DNA of 64,000 nucleotides from Pomphorhynchus laevis (GCA_012934845.2 WNNJ02001895.1:1-64000), one strand, 5' to 3'; positions 1 through 29,210 are shown, counted from the first letter of the stretch. The notes: a model not told the origin generated them from the letters alone. Numbers and translations are program-made.

Positions 1-357
1 TATATATATATATGTATATCTTTTTCCGAATATAAGGTTAATTAATTTTACTAACGCTTCTTTAATATCTACTAAATCTAGATTTGTATAAAGCGTACTA
101 AAATCGTATGTATTTATATTTTGAAAATTTATTCCTTTTGTCTGTTCTAAAAATTCTTTTGTAGAATTAATACTGAAATAGTGTTTTATACCAGTATTAA
201 TTTCGATTACCTTGCAATATTTTTTAAAGTGTGCTTTAATTACTTTAAGTATTTTATTCATATAGACAGAAAGTGGTTTTAATGTACATTTAAACGCACT
301 ACATATGAACCTAGGTTTTATTGGATTTTTATGTAATTTTGGATTCCAATATAATAT
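1..357 (-). mobile_element. Penelope-like element RT fragment
   Basis: Nearly base-for-base the same as 9876-10225 (I see one substitution over about 340 bases), covering the amino-terminal RT part. It ends in a run of TATAGGTA repeats at 358-440. The left edge is cut by the window. The near identity points to a recent copy or local duplication. Confidence 0.8.
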
Positions 358-842
358 AGGTATATAGGTACATATATTATATTGTACCTATATATGTATA
401 TAGGTACAATATAATATAGGTATAATATAGGTATAATATAGGTCCTGCTGTTTCAAAAATAAGATCAAAATACCTTGGGATAATATCGTGCCACAATCAG
501 AAAAAATAATTTTCTATTTAAAAAATATTATTATATTATCAGTTTGATTCCTTACTGATTTCACTTAAACACAAATTGACTTATAATGGGCATGCAAATT
601 TCAAAAAGTTGTGATACATGTAATGGCCCGAGTGCTCTCTGCAAAACATGCAATGTTTGCAAAAGAGCCGTTAAGATGTATCAGAAAATCACTTTCCACT
701 ATTACAGCTGAAGCTAACTTAGAGATTATCATCAACCGGGAGGATTTACAACATAATATAACTCAAATTATGGAGAACAATTTACATTCAAGTTCAATAC
801 CATCGGTTAATGCGTATGAGGCAATTAGAGATAAGATGCACA
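358..842. other. Gap with a Cys-rich coding-like stretch, unassigned
   Basis: Begins with ATATAGGTA-type repeats. At 592-711 (+) a 39-codon ORF has Cys at residues 7, 10, 17, 20 and 23 (CDTC, CKTC, C). A second frame, at about 719-840, stays open and reads ANLEIIINREDLQHN. I recognise neither; they may be remnants of a transposon ORF. Confidence 0.25.
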
Positions 843-1200
843 AGTGTTTGGTTAAAATCGTATGTATTTATATTCTGAAAATTTATTCCTTTTGTCTGTT
901 CTAAAAATTCTTTTGTAGAATTAATACTGAAATAGTGTTTTATACCAGTATTAATTTCGATTACATTGCAATATTTTTTAAAGTGTGCTTTAATTACTTT
1001 AAGTATTTTATTCATATAGACAGAAAGTGGTTTTAATGTACATTTAAACGCACTACATATACACCTAGGTGTTATTGGATTTTTTTGTAATTTATGAACA
1101 AATTCATATTTTATAAATCTTAAAAATAAGTAAGCTATAATTAGGCTACTATTACCTGCCTTTTAAACACATTTTAGTTGTCTAAATATGGATGTTACTA
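843..1200 (-). mobile_element. Penelope-like element RT fragment, internally deleted
   Basis: 843-1095 matches the RT part seen at 1-357. The sequence then jumps to a diverged match of 9648-9745, so the middle of the RT is missing. More divergent than the other copies. Confidence 0.7.
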
Positions 1201-1443
1201 TTAGTCTTTTGTAATGATCATTACAAAAGATCATGTATGTCTTATGTATGTTTTTTGCTTATTGTATTAATCATTGTGATTTAATGTTGTCAACATCTTC
1301 GTGATATAGATTATTTTCGTAATAATTGTGATCTAAAATGTGCAGTTTTTGATTCGAATAAGTGGTGCAATTTGACCAAAGTAAGTATTTATTTTTTTGA
1401 ATAGTTTGAACGTTCTTCAGAAAATAAATCAGCATAAACTTAC

Positions 1444-18757
<17,314 letters not shown>

Positions 18758-18775
18758 TCTCTGAAAATAAAATGA
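18758..18775 (-). other. Splice acceptor immediately before the IARS2 start codon
   Basis: Reading minus, TTTTATTTTCAG ends three bases before the ATG (AGA, then ATG). Either a 5' UTR intron ends here or the site accepts a spliced leader. Confidence 0.55.
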
Positions 18776-19811
18776 GATTATAATAAAAAATAAATTAGTT
18801 CGTAGGCTAAATAGTTTACGTCAAATTACACAGATAAACGCATAATTGGTTACATAAACACGTAAAGGTAAATTCTTTTATTAAACATTTTAAATGCTAT
18901 TTTTAGATGACATCTAAATTGTTTGATAGTTTATTATGAATTTATCTAAATTCAGAATAAATTATTTCAACTTTATTCAAAAAATAAAAATTAATTCTTA
19001 TTGATTTCACAAGGAAACAAAAATTTATATTCTGTAAGAGCCAATTATGAACAACTATGAATTTGACAAGTACCTGCATCATCTGAAGAATAACCTTTAG
19101 ACATATTATCACTTAACTCAAAGTCCACCTTTACTTAATCCAGGTTTATGACAAAGATTTTGGAACCTAAAAGGTAAAAGATTTATCGATGTCGTGCATG
19201 AAAAGTATTCGATGCATACTTTGATAAATGATTTCGAAAGTAAACAAAAGCGCAAACCGCTGTAGAATCAATGCGTATCGAGTTAACGCTACTAAATTGA
19301 AAATTTTCTCAATGTGATCGGGTTAGGAACTTTTGAATTTGGTGGAATTGCGAGGACTTCTTTAAGAAGCTTTCGCAATATAGCATACAGAGTATAATAG
19401 TAACAGTTGATTTTCTCATATTGTTAGATACTTTACACATAATGTAAAGGGTAAAGGTAAGATAAACGCAGTTAAAATAATGTCGGTATTATGTCAAACT
19501 GACATAAGACCGACACTTTAAATTTGTCGATACTCTAGACCACTGGTATTCTATCACCAACGATAAAAATACATTTAAGAAAGATAAGGAGAAGCATTGA
19601 TGGTTTGCTTTCTTACTGGTCTTAGCTGATCGAAGGAAAACAACAGGTGCTTGAATAAAACAACGATTACAACAATGAAGGAAAATATGAAACACGAAGA
19701 TCAAAGATTTTAAGTAAAAATCACATAAATGAAAGTTAAGTAAAATTTGACAAAACATTTGTTGAAGCTGGGTAAGAAATAAAGGTTATATTAACAATAA
19801 CAAACATTAAA
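18776..19811. other. Upstream of IARS2, presumed promoter side
   Basis: AT-rich without an assignable promoter element. An 89-codon minus frame at 19489-19758 has no recognisable domain and is not called. Confidence 0.35.
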
Positions 19812-20070
19812 AATCCAATTTTTGAAAATTTAGACTCAAAGTGGTTTTTCCGAAAAAAAATATCTTAATTGAAAGTTATTTAAAGATTTTCAAAAGCAAA
19901 TAATCGTTAGGCTTGGAAATAATAATTGCTATACTGGGAAAAAAATATAAGAAAGAATGGTAGGAAGAGGGAAGGGGAAAAGAGATAAGCGAAAGTGGAA
20001 GGGAAAATTGGGAAGAAATAATTTAAAGGGATACAGGGGAGAGAAAAAGGACGAAAATGTCCCTTTTCAA
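19812..20070. repeat. Dispersed repeat, copy 2 (unclassified)
   Basis: Partner of 17378-17640 in the same orientation, roughly 80% similar by eye, with the purine-rich GGAAGAGGGAAGGGG block expanded differently. Confidence 0.65.
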
Positions 20071-20076
20071 GATTAT

Positions 20077-20704
20077 GTGATCGCAGAGCGATACGGCATT
20101 ATAGTTGTTACTAATAAGTAAACGGGAGACACGAACCTAACTGGGTATTGTAAACCATCACAGTCCAGAGTGTTCAGAATCCCTGAACACTCTTAATATC
20201 TTGACCCTACTGATAAAGCTCATAAGCATAAACCGGTCTACGGATTTGATAAGGACTGTGATGGTTTCCAATTCCCAGTTATGTCCGATTCCTCCGTTTA
20301 CTTATTGGTAAAACTATAATGCCGTATCGCTCTGCGATCCGGGAACAGGCTGCAATAATTCTTATATAATATACCACCGAATCAATTTTGTGATCGCATG
20401 TGGACTTGAAGGTCGTATTGTAATAACCATCCTTGTGATGAACCCTTCTGAACTGTGGTGGAGGATCCCTGAACACTCTTAAAATCTGGACCCTACTGAT
20501 GAAGCTCAATAAGCAGAAACTGTACTAGGGATTTGATTGCTTATAATATGTGATAGTTTCTAATCTCCAGTTATGTCCGTTTTCCCCATTTACTTTAAGT
20601 AACAACTATAATACCGTATCGCTAAGCGATCCAAGAGCAGGCTGCAATAATATTTATATAATATACTGCCGAATCACTTTTGTGATTGCCTGTGGACTTG
20701 AAGG
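20077..20704. repeat. 293-bp satellite, left segment, with inverted partial unit
   Basis: Units contain GAACACTCTTAAAATCT, ATGCCGTATCGCTCTGCGAT and GTGGACTTGAAGGTCGT. The last motif recurs at about 20400 and 20695, then at 29496 and 29785 beyond the LTR element, a period of about 293 bp. 20081-20163 is an inverted copy of 20257-20338, so the left edge can fold into a long hairpin. Confidence 0.8.
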
Positions 20705-21151
20705 TGTGCTGGAGGCTTGGGCGTTTTGATCTCCTTATTGTCGCATAGTGCGTTGGTAAGATGCTCAATGAACACTACATTAATAATAGTGTTGTGCCGA
20801 CCGTATTACTGCAGCGACTCAACAATCGTGCTCCCTCTCGACGTCCGCCGCGCTCCCTCTTTTATCACATTCAAACACCTCCTCCGTTCACACCTTCTCG
20901 ACGCCTGATTTACAGTTTTGTTTTTGTTGTGGTCATGTAAGCGTGCGCTGGCACGCATTTGCCACGTTAAAATAAATCTTTTTTTTAATCGTGAGCGGTG
21001 TTGCACACTACATCAATGGTATTGCTATGCCGACTGTATTATAAAAGCGACTTTATTTTGACATTATTGCACAGATCAGTGATAGTAAGTTACTGTATTG
21101 TGTGAGACTTAAAGAGAAACATTTTTGATTTAACCATTAATTTGGTTCACA
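20705..21151 (+). repeat. 5' LTR (with nested LINE tail)
   Basis: About 284 bp once the 157-bp LINE tail and its 6-bp duplication are removed. It matches the 3' LTR along its length. Confidence 0.88.
20830..20986 (+). mobile_element. LINE family B tail nested in the 5' LTR
   Basis: 157 bp matching the last 157 bp of the family B copy at 50-53.6 kb (ORF2 end, 3' UTR hairpin, TAAAATAAATCTTTT tail). A 6-bp target duplication AATCGT lies at 20824-20829 and 20987-20992. The empty site is seen in the 3' LTR (about 29334). Confidence 0.92.
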
Positions 21152-21159
21152 AGCTAACC

Positions 21160-21945
21160 GGGCGTGTCGAAAATCCGCATCACTCATGTTGTGCAACCGT
21201 ACAATGAAAGCTCAGACATAGTAAGCTGGTTTACTAAGTTGGAGCTGGTTATAAAGCTGCAGAGTCAAGATGACCAAGAATCAATTTTGCTGTCAATGCA
21301 ATTAGAGGAACCAGCTTTATAAGTATATACCGAAATGAATGAAAAAGACAAGGTGGACCCAGTACAGATTAAGCAGAAATTACGCCTGACATTTGGCGAA
21401 GATTCATTTACAGCGTACGAAAAATTGTTTAAGATTCGTTGGGATGGTGAACCTGTAGATGTGTTCGTTACCGAATTGCGAACGCTCAAAAGGATAGCCG
21501 GTATTGATAGAGATATGATAGTACGAAGGGCACTTATCACGTCATTACCTAGTCATGTGTCGAAAGAAACGCGAAGAATTCCGAAAATTGAAAGTTTAGC
21601 TATGGACGAGATTTGCGAACGAGTACATTCAATTATTGATGCTGAACATCATGTTATTAGTGCCGTCGGATATTGTCGGCGTGGACCTCGGTTTTCTGAA
21701 CGAAACGCATACAGAAATCGGGATATCAGATGCTATAATTGCGGTTTGTAGGGCATATAGCACGATTCTGCCGAAGACAGGGAAACGAGAAGGGTGGAGT
21801 TGCTACGCAGACGCAAACTTCACCCATCGATCACAGTCACTTAGGAGCTTACCAATAATTAATGTAATTGTAAATAACAAACAATGTAAGGGACTGATTG
21901 ACAGTGGATGCAATAGATCGGTCATAATACTTCGCTGATATCGCA
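21160..21945 (+). pseudogene. Gag and protease part of the LTR fossil
   Basis: Contains a gag matrix/capsid-like stretch with a CYNCG zinc-knuckle start at about 21731, then a retropepsin-type LIDSGCNRS at about 21895. Broken. Confidence 0.7.
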
Positions 21946-22439
21946 TTGGTATGGACGAGTAGACGTTACTTCATTCTCTGGTCAAAATACTCAATGTGCT
22001 GGATTCGCATTCTGGTCATTTGCTATCAACGGACAAAGGTTATCAATAAAGATGATCACATCGAATGCAATATTACCCAATGTTGATGTCATAATTAGCA
22101 TGGATGTAATACGTCATTTAAGGGGTCTGAATATTTCTCCTCATGAAATCCGTTTCGGAGTACCATGTCAAGAAACAAAATACGTTCCGTCTCGGGCAGG
22201 TTATCAAATTACGTCAATTATGAACGATTACAACAATGTATGCATGACCGGGACACAGACCGATACAGATGAAAATACGTTCCCTACCCACGTGATCAAC
22301 GAGGATGAGACGAGTTCCCACGTAGTTAAGCAAACATTAATGAGTAAGGGCAAGTGGACGATTACTGATCAAGATGTTGAGATAAGATTACAAGAGGAGA
22401 ATGGGAGGCAAAGTGGATTTGGATAGATAGAGCCCCACA

Positions 22440-23180
22440 GCTGACAAATAGTATTTCGCAGTACAATTCCGTAAATAAACCCGGTATCGAAATGCAGTTT
22501 ATTAAAGAGATACGTATGTGGATCAAAGAAGGGATATTAAAGGAATGGCCAAATAGAGTAGATTGTGGATTATTACCTCAAATGGCAGTAATGCATGCGT
22601 CTAAAAACAAAGTTCGTCCGGTGTTCGACTTTAGGGAATTGAATAGGTATATCAGTTGTCGGATAACATTAGTGTCTGCGAAGACACTATTAGAAAATGG
22701 AGAAAGATGCAAGGAAAAACTGAAATAGTCGATCTACGAAACGCTTATCTTTAAATAAAAATATGCCCAAGTTTATGGAAATATCAATTAGTAAATTTCG
22801 ATGGCAAGACTAACGCGTTAATAATATTTGGATTTGGATTATCTATCACACCCAGAATTATGACTTCAATACTAAGCAAGTGCTTGCGCTTAATTTGAAG
22901 ATATATGCGGCGACGGATTTCTATCGGGACGACATAATCATAGACACGGCTATTATATCGAGTAAGTCATTAATAGATCATCTTGCGAAATACGGATTAA
23001 AAGCAAAACCAGCAATACAAGTTGAGGGCAATCGCGTGTTGGGAATGCAAGTGAAAAAATGTGAGGATGGGAATTTATACTTTAGCAGAGGGTCATGTAA
23101 AGACATTGAAAATTATGCTCCGAAAAAATGACTCGCCGCATGTTATATCACTGTGTGGTAAGTTGGTATCGCATTACCCA
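22440..23180 (+). pseudogene. Reverse transcriptase part of the LTR fossil
   Basis: VRPVFDFRELNRYI at about 22616-22657 is the typical RT entry motif of Ty3/Gypsy elements. Broken, and followed by the LINE insertion. Confidence 0.7.
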
Positions 23181-23269
23181 ATTGTAGGATAATAATAATA
23201 CAAATTTATTTAATGTGGCAAATGCGTACAAGCTGTACGCTTACAAGTCCACAAACAAAAATGAGAAAG

Positions 23270-26179
23270 TCAAGCAGTTAAATTGTTAAAATGGGATCGG
23301 ATTTGTCGTTTGAAGCACTGCAGGGAAGTTGATTGGCGTATATGAATGGGCAGATGATTCCACGATAGAGGAGCAGCCACCAGGAAGGAGCGGAGTCCAA
23401 AGGAGGTAGAGTAGTTTGGGACATGTAAAAGAAGGGAATTACAGGAACGCAAGGAACAGTAAACAGGACGGGAATTATCAAGAAAAGGAAGGTTGAGAAA
23501 TGAAGGGGTATGAAAAGTTACAAGGCGGAAAGCAACGATAAGAAGACGAATTTGAACACGACAATAAATTGTAGGCAAATCGAGAGAAGCAAGATGGTAG
23601 GATGTATGATCAAAACGACGAAGACGGAGGATAATTCGGACAGCTGCGTTGACGATGCGTTGTAGGGGAAGAAGAGTGGATTTAGGTGAGTTGGAAAATA
23701 GACTAAGACAATAATCGAGTCTAGAAAAAAGGAGAGATGATATGAGAGTCATACAAGAAGGGAAATCGATCAATCTACGAACTTGACGGAGGTTGCGGAG
23801 TATCAAGGTAGATGAGCGTACTTTATCTCTAACGAAAGGTTTAAGTGAAAGTCGGTTGTCAAAATGGAAGCCTAGGAAAACGAGATTATCAACGATAGGA
23901 AGAATTGTAGAATTTAATGATACGGAGGGAGGTTCGAAGCCGAGGCGTCGAGGTAGGATCCACATAATTTTGGATTTATCAGGATTCAGAGAAAGGCGAA
24001 GGGAAGAAAGATGATTGGAAATTGAGACAAGACAGTCGGAAGCAGAAACACTAAGATCGTGAATACGATAAACAGGTGCATGAGCATAGATGAGAATGTC
24101 ATCAGCATATTGCATAACATGGAAGTTAAATTTATGAGAAATCGAAGACAAATCACCAAGAAGAAGAGAGAAAAGTATAGGGCCTAATACGGAGCCTTGC
24201 GGAACACCGGACGGAATGGACGAAGGATGGGAGAGAGAAGAGTTAGAATATACGCGAAATGTACGGTTTGATAGATATGAAGAAAACCATGATACAGTGG
24301 GTAAAGAGAAGCCATAATCATGACGAAGGCGATGGAGAAGAATCGAGTGATCGACGATGTCAAAAGCAGACGATAGATCAAGAGAAACTATGACACTACA
24401 TAATTTATGATCGCGCGATATGAGTAAGTCGTTATAAACTTTAAGACATGCAATTTCGGTAGAGTAATTAGAGCGAAAAGCGGCTTGGAAGGGAGGAAAT
24501 AAGTTAGAGGAATAGAGATATGTATTAACTTGCTTAAGAACGAGACGCTCAAGGAGTTTAGAGAGGGTTGGGAGAAGTGAGATTGGACGGTACGAAGATG
24601 GTAGTGAAGAGTCGAGAGATTGCTTTTTGATGATAGGACGAACAGTGGCGCATTTCCAGATGGAAGGAAATGTACAGCTTCGGATAGACGAGTTGAACAA
24701 TGTGGTTAGGAAGGGTAAGATAAAAGTGCAGATATTTTTAAGTAAGTGAGTGGGAATTGGGTCAGAAGGAGAGGTTTTATTAGGTAATGACAGCAGAACC
24801 GAAGAAACTTCATCAGACGAAACGGGAAGAAGGTGGAATAGTTCTGGGAGGGAAGTATTTAAAGATAAGAGTGGGTACAAGGGGGCTATGGGTAGTAGGG
24901 AAAGTAAATTAGATAGCTTAGTTTGTAGATAAGAAGAAAATTCATCAGGATTTATATTACAAGGGGTAGATGATCGTGAAAGAATTGAGTTTAAGATTTT
25001 CCAATGAGATTTCGAGTTGGAAGATGACTCGAGTTGATTTCGCCAAAAGAGAGTACGTTTAGTACGTATAAGAATGAGATGTGAACGGCGTTGAGAAAAG
25101 TAGGAATCACGAAGATTTGGAGGGAGTGAGTTGGGTGAACGTTTAAGAAAGCGTTTATACATACGAAAAGAGTGACGGAGTCGACGCTTAGAAAGACTAC
25201 AGTCAGAATCGAACCAGGGAGCATGGCGCAAGCGCTGGGAACGTCGAAGTCGACTGGGTAGAAGGTTATTGAGGATCGACGTAAGTTCAGAATCAAAGAG
25301 AATGCAGAGATCATCGGGAGAGAGATAGTTAAGAGGAAGTGAAAAGAGTGAAGAATTGAGTAAGGCTGTGCAGAGAATAGGGATATCGAGAAGCTTCCAG
25401 GGTCGACTTGGTGTAGATAATGGTAAAGGCGGAGAAGGAGGATGGGGACGAGTAAGAGTAAAAGTGACAAGGAAATGATCGGACAAACCAGGATCAGTAA
25501 TTGACAAGGAGGTATAGTCATTGAAGCAGTTAGGAACAGCAATGATGTCGAGAGCACCGCCGAGAATATGAGTTGGGCTTGTTGAAAGTAATTTATAGTT
25601 AAAATCAGAAAAAAGATTAGTTAAAGTGATAGAGTCAGAGTCAGACGGGCGATCAAGACGAATGTTAAAGTCACCGAGAACAAAAGAAGGAGTATAAGAC
25701 AATGAACAGTGAGACATTAGATCTGCAAGGTCGTTAAAGAAGATACGTGATGGGGCAACTGAACCTGGACGGTATACAATCACAAGTTCCAGAGGGAAAG
25801 GCGTTGATAATCTGCATATGAGTAATTCGAACGAGGTGTAACGGATGTTAACGTTGATTTTACGTAAAGACATTGGGTGACGAGCAATGGCAACAATACC
25901 GCCATGGTTAGACGCAGTAGATGTATGAGATGTAATTTGACGAGCTGATTCAACTAGAGAACAACCAGAGCGACATAGACGACGAATAGCAAGATCGTCG
26001 GAGTCAGTGTGCCAGGATTCGGTAATGCAGAGAATATCGATAGATAATTGATCGAAGATATCGAGAAGCATATCAGCTTTATGAAGAATGGAGCGAGTAT
26101 TGAATAGACTAAGACGAAAAGTATGCTTAGGAGCGAGATCGACTAGCGAAGAAGACAAGGGGGAGAGATGGGACGCCAT
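23270..26179 (-). CDS. LINE A ORF2 protein: APE endonuclease and reverse transcriptase
   Basis: 969 codons, uninterrupted. Drives target-primed reverse transcription. Residues 1-240: APE endonuclease, with LFNTRSI (Asn), CITESWH (Glu), VYRPG, LGDFNIRLD and GLSDHF (Asp-His). Residues about 480-740: RT, with SYRPISLLP, VSLDLSSAFDIVDH, SGVPQGSVLGPILF and QYADDIL with both catalytic Asp. The C-terminus has LLFSRLDYCL, a LRRFDHT block and VAAPLSWNHLP, as in L2 elements. Every expected catalytic motif is present, so the protein may be functional. Confidence 0.93.
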   Translation of the reverse strand: MASHLSPLSSSLVDLAPKHTFRLSLFNTRSILHKADMLLDIFDQLSIDILCITESWHTDSDDLAIRRLCRSGCSLVESARQITSHTSTASNHGGIVAIARHPMSLRKINVNIRYTSFELLICRLSTPFPLELVIVYRPGSVAPSRIFFNDLADLMSHCSLSYTPSFVLGDFNIRLDRPSDSDSITLTNLFSDFNYKLLSTSPTHILGGALDIIAVPNCFNDYTSLSITDPGLSDHFLVTFTLTRPHPPSPPLPLSTPSRPWKLLDIPILCTALLNSSLFSLPLNYLSPDDLCILFDSELTSILNNLLPSRLRRSQRLRHAPWFDSDCSLSKRRLRHSFRMYKRFLKRSPNSLPPNLRDSYFSQRRSHLILIRTKRTLFWRNQLESSSNSKSHWKILNSILSRSSTPCNINPDEFSSYLQTKLSNLLSLLPIAPLYPLLSLNTSLPELFHLLPVSSDEVSSVLLSLPNKTSPSDPIPTHLLKNICTFILPFLTTLFNSSIRSCTFPSIWKCATVRPIIKKQSLDSSLPSSYRPISLLPTLSKLLERLVLKQVNTYLYSSNLFPPFQAAFRSNYSTEIACLKVYNDLLISRDHKLCSVIVSLDLSSAFDIVDHSILLHRLRHDYGFSLPTVSWFSSYLSNRTFRVYSNSSLSHPSSIPSGVPQGSVLGPILFSLLLGDLSSISHKFNFHVMQYADDILIYAHAPVYRIHDLSVSASDCLVSISNHLSSLRLSLNPDKSKIMWILPRRLGFEPPSVSLNSTILPIVDNLVFLGFHFDNRLSLKPFVRDKVRSSTLILRNLRQVRRLIDFPSCMTLISSLLFSRLDYCLSLFSNSPKSTLLPLQRIVNAAVRIILRLRRFDHTSYHLASLDLPTIYCRVQIRLLIVAFRLVTFHTPSFLNLPFLDNSRPVYCSLRSCNSLLLHVPNYSTSFGLRSFLVAAPLSWNHLPIHIRQSTSLQCFKRQIRSHFNNLTA

Positions 26180-27469
26180 CGAATTTTTGGCCTTGTGTGA
26201 AGAACGTGAAAATTTCCGTTGATTTTACGTATAGATAAGGATGACTCGCCGTTTGTTTCACGTCGATGTTTTTCAATGCGAGCTAAATTGAGCTGGGCAA
26301 TATCAGAAGGGGAGCGGTCAGGAAAGATACGGCAAGTAGATGAAGTGGTAAGAAGTTTAAAACGTTGGGAGAGTACCGAAGAGGCATGTGAACTATGTCG
26401 GAAAACGATTTTTAAGAGTGGAGGACTGAGATGATTTGATTTAGTGGATTTGTTTAAACGAATAAAGGATACAGGAGCGATATTATTGAAGAGTGATGGG
26501 TTATCATCAGGAAGAATGGTTGCTAGGATAGACCTGAAAGCAGATACATCATCATCGAGGCGAGATTGTGGAGAAGCAGATTCGGAAAGCTTTAAGTTTG
26601 ATATGATTATACAGCGATCGCGCGAAGGAAAACGATTTCGTGGAAGTGGTGGACGGACAGAGCTGGTTGGAGTCGAGGTAGATGAGCAGATAGAAGTGGA
26701 AATGACAGGGGTGCTTGATAAAGAATTAATATTGGTTGGAGCAAGTGTGACAGGAGCGGGGTGTTGAATCGGTTGATCAGAGATGTGACTGGATATGATT
26801 TTAAATGAAGGATGTAACTTATTGGGAAGTGTTACGTGGGAGGTAGAGTAAGGAGAATTAAAATAGGTTGGGGCATGAGTGACAGGAATGGAGTGTTGAA
26901 TTAGTTGATCGGAAATGTTACTGGAAATGATTTTGATGGAAGGGTGTAAATTATTGAGAGGTGATACAGGGGGGGGTCGAGTAAGGAGTTCGTGAGGAGA
27001 ATAAAGAAGTTTGAGATTTATTTAGATTGGGGGAGGAATAGGAAAGAGGAGGTACGAGATGAAAAGCTTTGCCGTTAGCATTGTTAGAATGAGAAAGATT
27101 AATGGAAGTTTGGTACGTAGTTGAACGAGGAGTGTGTGAGAGAGTAGGTTCAATAATGGGATTATATGATGCGAAGTCAGGTGTTGATGCGAGGGAAACA
27201 TCTAAAACAGCATTGGTCTGAGTGGTAGTGTGTGATACAGGAGTAGATGAGCAGGATAACTGTAGTAGTCGTACTGATGTACAAAAACCGCAAGTGAAAT
27301 GTTTACGTTTATACACCGAGTGGTCGGATATTTTAACACGAACAAGTGTCCATACATCGCAATCTTTGGAATCGCATCCAACTTCAAAGCTGGTATAACC
27401 ATCATTGCATTCAGATGTGGAAGATTGTTGATCAGGAACAGGGATCTGAGATCGCGCTTTTTTAGGCAT
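26143..27469 (-). CDS. LINE A ORF1 protein: PHD-like finger plus RRM-like domain
   Basis: Presumed RNA-binding ORF1p of the LINE ribonucleoprotein. It starts MPKKARSQIPVPDQQSS; residues about 20-63 hold C...C(x4)CDVW...C(x2)C, a PHD-like zinc finger. A Ser/Pro/Thr-rich linker follows, then SRDRCIIISNL, a basic RRM-like segment, and IFPDRSPSDIAQL...RIEKHRRE, typical of LINE ORF1 C-termini. It ends WRPISP plus four residues, overlapping ORF2 by 37 nt. The frame is broken once, at a run of eight G on the plus strand (26969-26976): 7 bases would keep a single 441-codon frame, so this may be a real slip or a sequencing error. Confidence 0.8.
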
Positions 27470-27529
27470 GACCTTTTATCGATAGATTGAGCTCAATCCG
27501 CGATCGTAGCGAGCGGAACTGACAGGAAT

Positions 27530-29195
27530 AATTGTATGTTGATAAGAAACCAAATTTTTTTAAGGATGGTTAAGAATTGCTTGCAGCTATTCGAAAATGT
27601 TGGCAATCGGTACGAAATGGAGCGATATGATAGCTCAAGAAGCGATTCAATAAGTACGGAACATATTAGATCGTCTGAAAACTGAAGATCCTGTAAAAGG
27701 AAAGTGGACAGTGCCTGATATTAATAAAGGAATAGTGTGGTGTGATGCAAGTAATATTTCACTCAGAGTAAAACTACAAATTGGAGAAAATGTAGTTGAT
27801 GATGCGGCTTGGCTACGTAAGAGTAACGAGTCACTCCATATCAATGTAGCTGAACTCGAGGCTGTAAGTCGAGGAATTAATTTGGCTATTAAATGGGGGT
27901 TAACCGATATACTAATACGAACAGATTCGCGTACGGTTACGGCATGGATTGATTCGACGATCAATAGAACTTATCGAGTAAATACAAAGGGTGCCGCAGA
28001 GATGCTTATTAAGCAGTGACATGTGTCATTCAATGTATTATCAAGGAATTGAATTTAAGAGTAAGAATAGAATATGCAAATTTAATGCAAAACTTGACGG
28101 ATTCTATGACCAATGTAAATTGGATGGGAAAATTATATACGGCATCGGTGAGTCAAGATGATAATCTGTCACGTTTAAGAGAGTTGCATAATTTGGGGCA
28201 TTTTGGAGTCGAGCAGTCATATGGCTAGGCTAGAAAAGTCGATTCAAACGTAAACAGGAAGAATGTGGAATATATAGTTAAATCTTGCAATCAATGTAAT
28301 ACGATCGACCCGCAACCCATTCGGTACGAGCATGGAACTTCTTGTGATCGGGTATGGCAGTGATTGACTGTTGATGTCACACATTATCTTAGAATGATAT
28401 ATTTAACGATTATTGGCTGTGGCTCTACTCGATACGCCGTCTACAGACAAATTAAAGAAGAATCAAGCGAATTAATATGTACTGAATTAAAAATCGTCCT
28501 ATTAGAGCATGGATTGCAAGACAAGTTATTATTGGACAATGGATGGGCTTTTAGATCCCGACAACTTCGAATCTTATGTGAAAAAATGGAGAATATCGTT
28601 ACGGTTTCGAGTAGCGTACAGACCATGTGGAAATGCTATTATAGAGAGAAGCCATCGAACAATAAAAAGAACAGCGGAGCGTTGTAAGTGTAGCCTGATT
28701 GAAGCCGTTCTTTGGTACAACTTGGCTTCGACTTCTGGATAAGAGCCGGAAATATCACCGACCGAAAGAGCGTTTAGTTATACCTGGCGACATCCCAGTA
28801 GTAGACGATGCGTATTTAAAGATATTGTCAAATCGGTGAACGGTGTTGGAAATTATGTGTATGTTAACCTTCAAATGCGAAATGTACCACTAATGGAACA
28901 AAGGTGTTATCACTGCGTTGATATCAGAAAAGACTGCAGAAGTCAATGGCATTCCGCAACATGTTACAGACATTCGTCCATGTAATCGAGTCGATAAAAA
29001 CGAAGAACAGAACATGAATAGCTCGGAGTATTCGACATCTAGCGACGACGAATAGATTATACACGACACATATAATTCAGAAGATGAGTCATTGGACGTG
29101 CTATCGACCACAGCCATAAGACAAAAACGCAACCGAAAAAGACCCGACTATCTTAACGCATATTATTGTGAACTGTTGGATGATATAGATACATA
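27530..29195 (+). pseudogene. RNase H and integrase part of the LTR fossil
   Basis: WCDASNISL, HINVAELEAVSRGI and IRTDSRTVTAW mark RNase H (about 27740-27950). ELHNLGHFGVEQ marks the integrase zinc-binding start, followed by core-like sequence. Broken. Confidence 0.7.
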
Positions 29196-29210
29196 GAGAT
29201 CAGGAGGGGA

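Larger units (their letters stand above)
23187..27529 (-). mobile_element. L2-like LINE, family A, full length and nearly intact
   Basis: 4343 bp, flanked by the 7-bp target duplication AATTGTA (23180-23186, 27530-27536), inserted in the LTR fossil. 5' UTR about 60 bp; ORF1 27469-26143; ORF2 26179-23270, with a 37-nt overlap between them. The short 3' UTR ends in the hairpin GCGTAC-AGCTT-GTACGC and TTTGCCACATTAAATAAAT, then a (TTA)n tail. RT and C-terminal motifs resemble the L2/CR1 group. ORF2 is open throughout and ORF1 has one frameshift, so the copy is young. Confidence 0.9.

Noticed and set aside
19489-19758. 89-codon minus-strand ORF upstream of IARS2
   Set aside because: No domain, no splice context, and chance frames of this size are expected; kept only as a note.
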